Shown here piece by piece: positions 12,522 through 22,900 of a stretch of 64,000 nt of DNA. This DNA comes from Diabrotica undecimpunctata. Its lineage: Eukaryota; Arthropoda; Insecta; Coleoptera; Chrysomelidae. The notes under the pieces were generated by a model. The model had not been told where the DNA came from and ran no database searches. It saw only the letters and a program-made list of their open reading frames with translations. Location of the stretch: NCBI RefSeq assembly GCF_040954645.1, contig NC_092807.1, forward strand, positions 55,970,739 to 56,034,738. Reading direction: 5' to 3'. The position numbers and the translations under genes are program-made. Position 1 is the stretch's first letter. The number at the start of each line of letters is the position of its first letter.

Positions 12522-12857
12522 TTAATTCAGTAAATTTGTACTGTAAAGTGATACTAGTAGGAAAGTTTTGGGGAAGTTCTAATTTTTTCATTCCATATGT
12601 GTTTTGGGGTACTAAATCTGAATCTGAGGTTTGCGGACAAAATTTCGTGACGCTGAACACTTAAAAAACCAGAAGAACTCGGTTTTTTTTTTGATCTTTT
12701 CCGGTTTTTTGCTTAAAACTCGAAAACTGTTAACTTTTAGTAAATGGTCTGTTTACAGAAATTAAAGTACTTAAAGTTCTGTACAAATGTCACTATTTTG
12801 GTTATTGTACAGACGAACCGTTCGGTCTCAAATGCAAGTTGAAAATTGGCAATTTGT
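12522..12857 (+). repeat. Left long inverted repeat of the 12.5-15.3 kb element
   Basis: About 336 bases matching the reverse complement of 15022-15348. Shared landmarks are TTTTTTCATTCCATATG near the outer part and AAATGGTNTGTTTACAGAAA near the inner part. Confidence 0.7.
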
Positions 12858-13079
12858 ACCGGTGTGACTGGAAAACCCACCTTTTAGAGTTTTTGTATTG
12901 AAAGGTTTTCAGTTAATTTCCCCTAGTATTTAAGTTAATTAAAATAAAGACCGAGTCACACTGATAATTCACGTTTTGACTCAAATATTATAGCTAGACT
13001 GAAAAAAATTAAAGTAACTCAGTTAAAAAGCAGTTAAAGCCGCTTTACATTCCAAACGGCAACAATCTGCTAAACTGTT

Positions 13080-13342
13080 GTAGACGTTGTAGTATGTGTG
13101 TACGTGTAGCGCAGACTAGCGCACTATAAACTGGATGGCACTCGGTCGGCATTCGGCACCGCACACACACACATACACATACACACTATACGACTACCTA
13201 CGCGAGTCAGTTTGAGATCGTGCGGGGCTCGGAGTAGCTGCGCCGGCGACCGTGTACCTGCGTGACTGCGTGCCTAGTCTCTTTGTATTGTTTATAAACA
13301 ATAATACGATTTCTACAAGTTATGTTTACGCGTGGTGTTAAA
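13080..13342 (+). promoter_or_regulatory. GC-richer leader before the element's gene, with a short (CA)n tract
   Basis: Directly upstream of the first ATG of the element's gene (13343), base composition changes sharply: about 250 bases contain many CG dinucleotides (GTGCGGGGCTCGG, CTGCGCCGGCGACCG) and an ACACACACACATACACATACACAC tract inside strongly AT-rich surroundings. The position suggests the element's promoter or 5' untranslated region. This is inference from composition and position only. Confidence 0.35.
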
Positions 13343-14991
13343 AATGGCTTCTGACGTTTGTTTTATTTGTGATAAAGTACTGAATAATGATGTTGAAAAG
13401 GTGACAACGGTGCGGGAAAAAGGTTTGAAAACATTTATTGAGTCGAGCAAGAAGAGGAAGGATGATCATCATGTTCAGTAAGTAAGCTAAGTAAAAATCT
13501 GCAGTTGCGCTTCATGAGAAATGTCGCAAAATCTGCAATGATGTAAAAATGATTACCGCTTATTTGAAGAAAGTTGAGGAAAGTAGGGAGCAAGTTCAAA
13601 GGCGTTCTATTGAATCACCTTTTAATTTTAAAACTTAATGTTTTATGTGTGGTCTCGTCATAACACCTGAGTTTATGGAACAGCAAAGAAAAAAGAAAGC
13701 CAATCGCAATAGGGTGTATCAGGTTCGAGTTCTAAAAGTCAAAGAAACTGTTATTAGAAGACCAGAAGAACGTGGTGATAAGTATGGAAAAGCCATAATC
13801 AAACGCCTTTTGCCTGTCTCAGACTTGGTAGCTTCTACCAAGTTCTAAAAAAAGTATAAAAAAACGGGTCCATTTGCCGATGATGCTGAAAGAGCAATGG
13901 AAGATGTTTACAATTATTTAGAGAATAGTGAAGGGGAGTGCCAGTTTTTGCTCGATGAGTTGATGGACCAAATCAAGGGTGAATATCGGCCTGACAAAAA
14001 GACAGTCAAAGCTAATCTATTAAAAAAATATGGAAGCGACATAATTATTACCATGTCCCGAAACAAGAAGCCGGCAGTTTGTTTCAAAGACACAGGGTAG
14101 AAAATATTGAACGACGCTTGGTACCAGCAGGCGTTAAAAAACGAACAAGAGGAAAGACTACGGATTGTTCAGATGGCTGTTGCCATTATTGTTGAAGATA
14201 TCCGGAGCCAGGTTTATGAGACAGAGCAGTACCCCGCACCTGATAAGTTTTTGGAAGGAAATGAAGAACTCATTCATGAAACACTATGTATATTTATGTA
14301 AAAAGTTGTACTTCATAAAAAACGTGGGGACTGTGACAACTGAAAGAAGAAAAGCAACGCACTTGCTCATTGTATTGTAGCGGCAGTGAGGCCCAGATCA
14401 TTCGTCTCACCAGTCCTCGTAGGGTTACCCGTGTTTCTCTACAAAAAGTACGGCTCAAGAAAATTGGTTGATGTAGTTTCTTCTCTGGGGTTTTGTTCAT
14501 CTTATACAGAAACTGTTCGACTAGAAGTATCAGCAATCGGCAGCGATCCGCACAAAGTTGACCAGCCATGCTTTACACAGCAGGTGTACGACAACGCTGA
14601 TTTTAACGTACATACAATCGACGGATACCATACATTTTACGTCATGGGTGGCATTTCTTGTATTGCACCAAAACATGCAGTAGCTCCTAACCAATCGATA
14701 CCTCGGTTAAAAATGAAAACCGTGTCAGGTTTATGGAAGTCATGGAGCTGTTCAACTTGTTCATTTTGAAAGGACAAAACCTCAAGGTTTATCTGAAATC
14801 AAGATAAAAGATCCTAAGGAAATGTTTACACCAACTGACACTGTGACTCCATCTGTGCCTGATCTTCTGTGGCTCTATGAAAAAAGCAGAGATATTGCCG
14901 GCCTTTTAGGATGGAATGGCTTCATGGAAGCTGTCACAGGAGACATACCATATGAACTAACATTCATTGCTGACAGCAATCATAAAAGTTA
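13343..14991 (+). pseudogene. Decayed gene of an uncharacterised arthropod repeat-encoded protein family
   Basis: Translation starts MASDVCFICDKVL, a CxxC knuckle, followed by a CRK-containing region (HEKCRKICND), then a second knuckle CFMCG (13644). Further on come DDAERAMEDVYNYLE, the WYQQ block (14120), MRPRSFVSPVLVGL (14386), GSRKLVDVVSSLGF, NADFNVHTIDGYHTF, and finally PDLLWLYEK and GWNGFMEAVTG near the 3' end. I recognise the wording as that of large unnamed proteins present in many copies in arthropod genomes. The known full-length proteins, as I recall them, continue well beyond this point, so this copy is C-terminally cut immediately before the right inverted repeat. Several stops and at least three frame changes are present. 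Function is unknown; the paired CxxC motifs suggest zinc binding. Confidence 0.65.
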
Positions 14992-15021
14992 AATATTGAA
15001 ATGTAAAAAGTAAGTTTTGGA

Positions 15022-15348
15022 TAAATTGCTAAAAATTTACAATTTTCAACTCGCACTAGAATCCGAACGATTCGTCTGAAAAAATAATACTGGTATTTGT
15101 AGAAAATTTCAAGTACTTTAATTTCTGTAAACACACCATTTACCAAAAGTTGATAGTTTTCGAGTTTTAAGCAAAAAACCCGAAAAAAGAAAAAAGAAAC
15201 GGTTTATTTTGTTTTTTTTTAATGTTGCGTCACGAAATTTTGTCCGCAAACCCCAGATTCGGATTAAGCACCCCAAAAAACATATGGAATGAAAAAATCA
15301 GAACTACCAAAAAACTCTACTAGCAAAAATACAATGTAACTGAACTAA
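15022..15348 (-). repeat. Right long inverted repeat of the 12.5-15.3 kb element
   Basis: Reverse-complement partner of 12522-12857, retaining GTCACGAAATTTTGTCCGC and CATATGGAATGAAAAAATCAG. It begins about 30 bases after the stop of the decayed gene. Confidence 0.7.
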
Positions 15349-16449
15349 ACAGTTACGTGGATTTCTTCCCCAAGTGAAGATGAATAGTTTCAAACGCGAA
15401 AACATACTTTAAGTATTTGTTTACAATGAAAATCGTAAAAAGGAATTTTTCTTCCAGAAGTAACTTTTCGTCTGATCAACAAAGAGACCGGTTAGCTGTT
15501 CGTTGGTTATTAAAACGGTTTTTCGCCGTATGGGCGATTGTTTTGTTTGGGTGTTTGAAAAAAACTTTATCTTTGGAGATCAATTGTAGTTTTAGGCAAT
15601 GGTGTTAGTGATCGTATGCAGTTAACGAAATAGTACCACGTAAATCAAAAGTAAAAATTATTTTAGTTTCAGTAGATCATCTTTAATTTCAGTGGATATA
15701 GGCAAGCCCACAAGTCAGTGTAGGTTTTTGTCTTTTTTATGCATTCTGCAACAGCAGAAAATAACTATGCTGAATAGCTCCATTTGGTGATCAGTATGAA
15801 AATGGAAATGTATTTCATTTTTTTTGTATTTCTTCTACATATACTCAGTGCCATGCAGTGTTGTTGAAATAACACTATTTAAAGAAGTAATAATCGATGT
15901 GTTTGGGGTTTCGGGAAACTGAGACTTTAGAAGCGCTAAAGAAGACATCGGTGAGGATGTGGAAAGCTCGGCGCAATGATAATCGACGCTGTTTAACCCG
16001 GAAGACTGTGAATGCTCTCATTATTTCTTATTATTTTGTTTAAAATTTTGTTTTCTTCTTATCTTGTCTTCTTTTTTCCAATTTTTAAAAAGCTATTACA
16101 AAAAAAATCGGTGGCACTTTTTCAGCAATAAGATTGTTATTTATTTCTTTGTTTTGATGATTTAATATTTTTGATTTAGTTTTATTAGCCATTATCTTTT
16201 ATTTATTTCTTTTTTTTTTCTCCAATTCTACTTTAGTTTGTGTAACAACGTAAGTGTCTAAAGAACTTTTTTCCGATTCTAAGCAACGCGACCTCATTCA
16301 TTTTGTGTACCTCAAACATCTCTGACGTTTGGGTTGCTACGCGATCTACGAAAAATGGGACATTAGCATCTTAAAGAGTACTCTTTACATATTCTCGTAT
16401 AAATTAATATAATTTTTACAGAAACTTAAAAAAAAAAACTAAACAAAAC
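15349..16449. other. No gene recognised
   Basis: AT-rich DNA between the long-inverted-repeat element and the piggyBac-like element. The 63-codon frame at 15417 has no recognisable motif. Confidence 0.4.
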
Positions 16450-16679
16450 TTAACCCTGCACTGTTGGCACCCCATATCGGAACACCAGTAGTGGCACCAA
16501 GTCTGACAAATCCAAAATTCAGCCCATTAAATATTATATTCTTCCAAAATAATTATTAAATGATGGATGTTCATGAATTGTGCAAAATAAAACAAGGGTT
16601 CATGAAAATTAACTTTTATTTAAAATTTATTTTAAAATGTAAGATTTACTTGTCAAACTTGATCTTATGAGTTATACTT

Positions 16680-18440
16680 TTAAAAATTTTGTACGGACAA
16701 TATACAATCAGGGCACTGATACTGGGCATGTGTTAAACAAGTAAATTTTTTGCACATTTGACAAAAATATTCAGTCTTACTGTCTTTAACGCAAAAACTA
16801 CATCATTTTTTAATATTTAAATTTTCGGGATTACCTCTGGGAAGTACATTTGAAGTTCCCAGCCACTTCTTGGCGTCGGTTGGAATAGTTGGAGAGATAT
16901 TTTCCACTATGAAGCAACGCTTTAAATGCTGGTCGATTAGCTCTGCGGCCAAACGTTTTATGTATATTCTATAAAGCAAATTATCATTTTGATTATTGGC
17001 CAGATATTTAATTTTGGAGTTTATTACAGCTCCATTCATAAGTGAATAAAAAATCACCATTGGCCATCTACGGGTATTTCAAGCCACCTTATACGTGGCC
17101 CAAAGTTCGTCAACGGTGTCGACCCCACCTTTAGATGAGTTATAAAATATTATAATCTATTATAAAATATAAAATATAAAATATTATAATCTGTTATAAA
17201 ATATTATAATCTCTGGCTTCTATTAATGATCTGTTGATTCGTCTATTTGATCATTATTGTGCATACTTGAGATCAGTATGACATTTTTTTTTTCATTCTT
17301 GGGTACATAGAATACTATTGTAGTATTTTCTTAAAATCCAAACATACTTGAATAAATAGGTCGATGTTTGTTTTTATAAACTACAATGGTAATTGTCTTT
17401 TATTTTTTCTCACTGTACCGACGTATGTCAGATTGTGATCAAAACGAAGTTTTGTAATAAGCTCAAAGCTAATAAACCAATTATTACACGTAAGGTTTTT
17501 TCAAGTACCCGATATTGGACCAAATAATCTATCGACAATACTAACTGGATCATTTTTTAAATCAAAGGGCCCCTCTGGTTGTAAACCAACATATGGTTCT
17601 AGATTAGCTGTATATCTAGTTTTTGCATCAACTAAGGCAAAGATTTTTAATTCATATTTATTTGATTTGGAAGGAATATACTGTTTAAAACTGCATCTTC
17701 CCCGAAATGCTTAAAGTTTTTCATCTATATTGCCATACTTGCTAATTGTGTAGGCATTTTTGCAATTTTTCACAAAAATTGTAAACAGTTGTCTTATAAG
17801 CATTAGCTCCCTAGACAATTTTATTTTGTCTCGAGTTTCTGAGTCATTAAATCTAAGATGTCTTAATAAAAATAAAAAACGTTGCTGTGACATGGTTAAC
17901 CAAAACATTTCAACCCCGCTGCCATTTCGCTCCCACAACTCTTCTGTGCTTAACCGATTACTTTTCAAACTCCCTGCTAAATAGAGCAATCCTAGTAAAT
18001 CTCTTACTTTGATTACATCAGTATTTTTAGCAGAACGAACTCTGTTATACATCTCTATCATTTGATCTATATATTTGTTCCTACTTTCAACAATAATGTT
18101 GAAAATATCTTCGGAAAAAAACAAACTCCTACAATCAATTATGGATTTAGCATTACTATCATATGCTTTTACACCCAGTAAGTGAAAAATTTTATTAAAT
18201 TGGCGAGTTCTTAGCATTTGCACTGCACCGGGAAGTGTTTTCTTCCAGACTGCTTCATCTTTGCCTATAAAAGTAGCAATCCATGACACTTTTGCTGGTA
18301 TTACATCCACTTAGCAACCATCGAGATCACCCTCTTATTTAGTATCTGAATCTGAAAGATGTTTCTCCATGTTATCTACTTCATCATCTGATTCAATGTC
18401 ATCAAAATGTTGTTCTGTGTCAGTTTCTACTTTTCAAGCA
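16680..18440 (-). pseudogene. piggyBac-like transposase of PB1 (DDE_Tnp_1_7 family)
   Basis: On the minus strand: an acidic N-terminus (DDIESDDEVDNMEK) near 18400; the N-terminal domain at 18310-17711, the longest open part at 199 codons, with VRDLLGLLYLAGSLKSNRLS, FLLRHLRFND and TRDKIKL; then FALVDAKTRY, EPYVGLQPEGPFD and GTVRKNKRQLP across 17650-17400; then a C-terminal part near 17060-16803 followed by a cysteine-rich domain (YFCQMCKKFTCLTHAQYQC, CPDC) at about 16780-16690. The cysteine-rich tail is the DNA-end-binding zinc finger of the family. The catalytic DDE core is broken by stops, frameshifts and an AT-rich insertion near 17140-17215. Confidence 0.85.
17140..17216. repeat. AT-rich tandem repeat (TATAAAATAT units) inside PB1
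   Basis: Several copies of TATAAAATATTATAATCT and shorter TATAAAATA units follow each other, interrupting the transposase frame. This looks like local slippage expansion. Confidence 0.7.
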
Positions 18441-18811
18441 CTTGAAGTAGACGACTTGTGCTAGGAATAATAAATTTGACTAAGCAAAATATAAAATAAT
18501 ACATGTGTACATAATGGAATACATAATATTAGCAAAATTACTCACCTCTTGTAAAATAAATTCCAAGAAACGAAAATAAAGCAACAGTCACTTAAGTTAT
18601 TTAAAGAGTGGCGCCAAGTCTAATAAACCCAAATAGGCTATAACAAAAAATATAAAAATCTGGCAAAAGTTCTCTGCAAGACGGTCGATGCAATAATAAA
18701 TATTAGTAAGGTATTAAGAGCACGAAGTTCATAGGTTAAACCCCACTCTTTTTATACCGTCTAGTACGACGCTTGGATCTGACAGACTTGGCGCCACCGC
18801 TGCAGTGTTAA

Positions 18812-19851
18812 GAAATAAAAATCATTTAACATGATGAAATAATTACACCAGGCTAAAACTATAAAAAAGTGCTATGATTTGGATTTTGTACACTTGTTCT
18901 ATGATGTTGATGCTGAGGATTTTCAATAAAATAGAAAAATGAGGTACTTATTTGGATGGTACATTATTGTCTGGGTCAGATAGAGCAGAAATGCCTCTGC
19001 TGTCTCTGCATCCAAAGTTTTAACAAAAGGTGACACACAGTATTTGACTGAATTTGTAAAGCCAAAGTTCCACGAGAAGAACTATTAGTGGGAATAGACA
19101 AAAATTTTATGTATTTTTTTTCTGGTGGACTGAGACGAAGACACACTGTATGTATCAGTTTACACAAAAGTCTAAAGTATAAAGCGAAGATGTGATTTTC
19201 CAAGTCGGCTTTCTGTCGAAAGAATTGCGTCAGATTCGTGCCATGAGACATCTTCCATCTAATCAGATAAATTAAACAAGTGACTAAATAAGATCTTAAA
19301 ATTTATTGTAAACAAAACTTAGTTTGTTTTTGCGTTCAAAACCAAAACGCAATTTTTAACGCAGGTAAACTTATCAGATATTCAAAGAAACGATTTAAAG
19401 CGAAGCAATTTCAGGGCACTTAAATTGTACAAATAATCAATTATCTCTTCGTTAGAAATTCTGTTTATGATAAGGTAATGTTCAGATATATAAATAGAAC
19501 CCGCAGAATTTAAAAAAAAAATATGCATGGTCGAACAAAAGTATTAAAATAAAATTATTTCAAGTTACAGGATTTTTAAATACTCAAACTAAGACCTAGA
19601 GAATTTTTAAAATCGTTACAATCGTGATGTCCAGAAATTTCAATTTAAAAAAAAATAATAAATATTATAAACGTATAAATTATACCACATGTCAACTATA
19701 CCTACGCCTCTGGTCATTAGATAACGTTATCAATAAAAACTATTAAACTTGATAACTGTTTCTAGTATTACTGAATAAAACTTTATATTGTTTTCAATTT
19801 TAGAGTCCCTTATGACACTATTATTATAAAATTTAAGAAGTTAAAACAAGC
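18812..19851. promoter_or_regulatory. Upstream region of the amine oxidase; promoter not resolved
   Basis: About 1 kb between PB1 and the first coding exon. TTTTCAATTTTAG ending at about 19803 is a possible splice acceptor, so the ATG exon may carry 5' untranslated sequence joined to an upstream non-coding exon. A 91-codon frame at 18976-19251 on the minus strand has no motif I can place. No TATA box can be assigned with confidence in such AT-rich DNA. Confidence 0.3.
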
Positions 19852-19954
19852 ATGTCACAGACACCAAGCATTATTATTATTGGAGCAGGTGCTGCAGGAA
19901 TTGCAGCGGCCACAAGATTGTTGAAACACGGAATTTCCAATTTTAAAATATTAG
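19852..19954 (+). CDS. Amine oxidase exon 1 (coding part)
   Basis: Starts at ATG 19852 and encodes residues 1-34 plus the first base of codon 35, including the FAD-binding strand and glycine loop IIIIGAGAAGIAAA. The donor GTAAGT follows at 19955. The start fits the family, in which the GxGxxG motif lies very near the N-terminus. Confidence 0.92.
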
Positions 19955-22900
19955 GTAAGTGCGTTTTACTGTGGTATTAATCATAGAGAATACAAAAACT
20001 ACTTTAAGATAATACAGTAATAATGAAGGATACGTTCTTTTCAAAGTAGTTTATATTTTGTTTCGTAAAAAGGCGCCACGGGTAGCGTAACGACAACGGT
20101 TCTGCACATTGATTCATTACTCTCGATCAATTCGTTTCTAGTTATTATATACTTATTAATTTTAAGCAGGATTAAATTAAAAGCTGCATAAAAATTAACT
20201 AACAAAATAGATACATTCAATAACAAATAAGAAAATTAAAAAAAAAGATTCGATTCGTAACAATTCTCAAAATTTGAAAGTCATAAATGTCATCCTTCTT
20301 CTTCTTAAAGTTCCATCTCCTATCGGAGGTTGGATATCATAACGGCTATGGTCACTTTGTTGGCTGCTGCTCTGAAAAGTTGTAGTGAACTACAGTTAAA
20401 CCATTCTCTAAGGTTCTTCAGCCAGGAGATGCGTCTTCATCCTATGCTTCTTCTTCCTTGGATCCTTCCTTGCATAATAATTCTCAGCAGCTCATATTTT
20501 TCTCCTCTGGTTATGTGACCCAAATATTCTAGTTTTCGTCTTATTATGCTGTTCATAATTTCTAACTCCTTATTTAGACGTCGTAGTACCTCAGCATTGG
20601 TAATCCTTTGAACCCACTGAATTTTTAATATTCTTCTGTAACACCACATTTCGAACGCTTCTATTTTCCTTATATGTTGTTTCTTCAATGTCTAAGATTC
20701 CATTCCGTATAGTAAGATAGAAAATATGTAACATCTTAGAGCCCTCAATCTGAGATGCAACTGAAGGTCTCTGTTGGTAAGCATTGTCTTCATTTTCACA
20801 AATGCTTGCCTTGCAGTTTCAATTCGGACTTTGATTTCTCTGCTTTGGTCATTTTTGTCATCAACCCAGGTTCCCAGATATTTATATGTCTCTACTTTTT
20901 CTATTTGGGTTTGCTCTATCATTAATCTTTCATTTCCATGTTGCGTTTTTGAGACAATCATAAATTTAGTTTTTCTCTTATTTATTTTTAGTCCGTATCT
21001 AATGCAATAATCGTTAATTCTATTTACCAATTCTTGTAGCGATTCCAGGGTGTCTGCCATTATAACGGTGTCATCAGCGAATCTTATGTTATTTACTATT
21101 CTTCCGTTTACAGAGATTCCATCACCCAGATCCGCTATCGCTTCCTGGAATATGGCTTCACTGTACACGTTAAACAGTAATGGTGACAGAACACAGCCCT
21201 GTCTTACTCCTCTCTTTATATCTATATTTTCGGACTTTTGTTCTTCTATCTTTATATTGGCCTTTTGATTCCAATACAGATTGATAATGATTCGTAAGTC
21301 TCGTCTGTCTATATCTTTGTTTCTCAGTATTTCTATTAGTTTTTCATGTCGGACCCTGTCGAATGCCTTCTCGAAGTCGATGAAACAGGAATAAATATCT
21401 AGGTTCATATCTAAGCATCTTTGAGAGAGGACTTTAAAAGCAAACAATGCCTCTCTCGTTCCCAAACCCTTGCGGAACCCAAACTGAGTATCATCCATAT
21501 CATCTTCTAGTTTTCTATATAATCTTCCATGAATCACCTTTAGAAATATTTTGAGGGTATGGCTTATTAGTGATATTGTCCTATAGTCTGAACAATCTTT
21601 GGCATATACTGTTTTTGGTATTGCTACAAAGGTGGACACCAACCATTCCTGTGGGATTTTTCCAGTTTTATATACTTCATTAAATAGGTCCAGAAGTACA
21701 GGTAGAGTTTCATCTTCTAGACATTTCAGTAGTTCCGCAGGTATTTCGTCTGGACCTACAGTTTTTCCGTTTTTTGCGTTTCGTATTGCTTGTTCGATTT
21801 CCTCTATTATGATCTCTGGCATCGTTTCGCTGTCGATTTCTTCCGGTTCTTGCCGATTATCCTCAAACAGATCTGTTATGTATGTCTTCCATTTTTTTAA
21901 TTTCTCTTTAATTTCTATAATGATTTTTCCATTTGCGTCTTTCAGAAGGGCATCTTTCTTTTTTCTCAGTGTATTTGTCATTTCTTTTATTTTCTTATGC
22001 ATGTTAAAGCTATTATACTGTTTTAGCATATGCCTCTATTTCACTGCATTGATTAGCAAGCCAGGTGGTTTTGGCCTCTTTTATTTTCTTTCCTATCAAT
22101 CTCTGTAGTTCCTTGTATTCTGCTTTACTCCTGCCTTTATGTTTCCTTCTTTCCTCCATTAGATCTAAGATTTATGAAGTCATCCATCTCTGTTTTTTTT
22201 TTGTCATCCAATTAATAGCAATATTTAATCGTCTGTTTAAATTTTTATGACACTTTTAGTTTTAAAATAATTTCATATGTAATTAATATTTTAAAACATC
22301 TTATTTAGTTCATATTGTTGGCTTACAGCAAAAATCCGTTAAGTCCGTGTTTGGTCTTTTTTGGGGTTTGCTCACAGAGAGAGTATTAGAAAGAGAGAAA
22401 TTATCGACTGGTAAAACCCGTTTAGTGAAAGCACTTATCTAAACGTTAATACTAAATTTGACCAAAATACTTATACAAGCAAAATACTTGTTGCTTTAAA
22501 TTGATCTTACTTTTATTTATTTTTTTTAAACAAAAAAATTTTTTGTACAAAAATCCTTTATGTTTATTTAAAAGACTTACATTGTAAAATAATAGTCATA
22601 TACTTTTTTTGTTTTTTAGCATCGCTTATAAACAATAATATTATTGTGAGCAAAATATGTATAGTCGAAATAATATATCAACTTTCAAACTTTAATTTTT
22701 TTTAAATAATAATTACAAGAAATTAATAGTAAAGTTTTAATGAGACAGTAAACATTCAAAGTTAATTTTCTCGAAACAAATAATTGCGTAGTTAACGAAT
22801 TTTTGCAGTAAGCTCACGATATATTAACTAAATTTACTATCGACTAATATTTATTTATATTTTATTGTTAATTAATTATTTTGTCTGAATTTGACAGTTC

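Larger units (their letters stand above)
12522..15348 (+). mobile_element. Putative DNA element with about 335-bp terminal inverted repeats
   Basis: Two long inverted repeats bracket a decayed gene. The left arm (about 12522-12857) and the right arm (about 15022-15348, reversed) share TTTTTTCATTCCATATG, GACAAAATTTCGTGACGC, GTTTACAGAAATTAAAGTAC and GAGTTGAAAATTG-like strings in order, at an estimated 75% identity with small indels. Between them lies a gene of an uncharacterised arthropod repeat family, in + orientation. Outer boundaries are approximate and I could not identify a target-site duplication. The layout is that of a DNA transposon, but the encoded protein has no transposase domain that I recognise. 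Confidence 0.6.
16454..18807 (-). mobile_element. piggyBac-like element PB1, both ends present, TTAA target duplication
   Basis: The left end is TTAA (16450-16453) followed by CCCTGCACTGTTGGCACC. The right end, read inward on the minus strand, is TTAA (18808-18811) followed by CACTGCAGCGGTGGCGCC. These are imperfect inverted repeats flanked by the TTAA duplication that defines piggyBac-type transposition. The sub-terminal string CCAAGTCTGACAAATCC on the left also recurs inverted on the right (GGATCTGACAGACTTGG). Total length is about 2.35 kb, a usual size for an autonomous element. The transposase inside is broken, so the copy is dead. Confidence 0.85.

Noticed and set aside
18976..19251. 91-codon minus-strand frame upstream of the amine oxidase
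   Set aside because: No recognisable domain and no splice or promoter evidence. Could be chance.
21599..22108. 169-codon open frame on the + strand
   Set aside because: Antisense shadow of the 445-codon minus-strand RT frame of copy 2.
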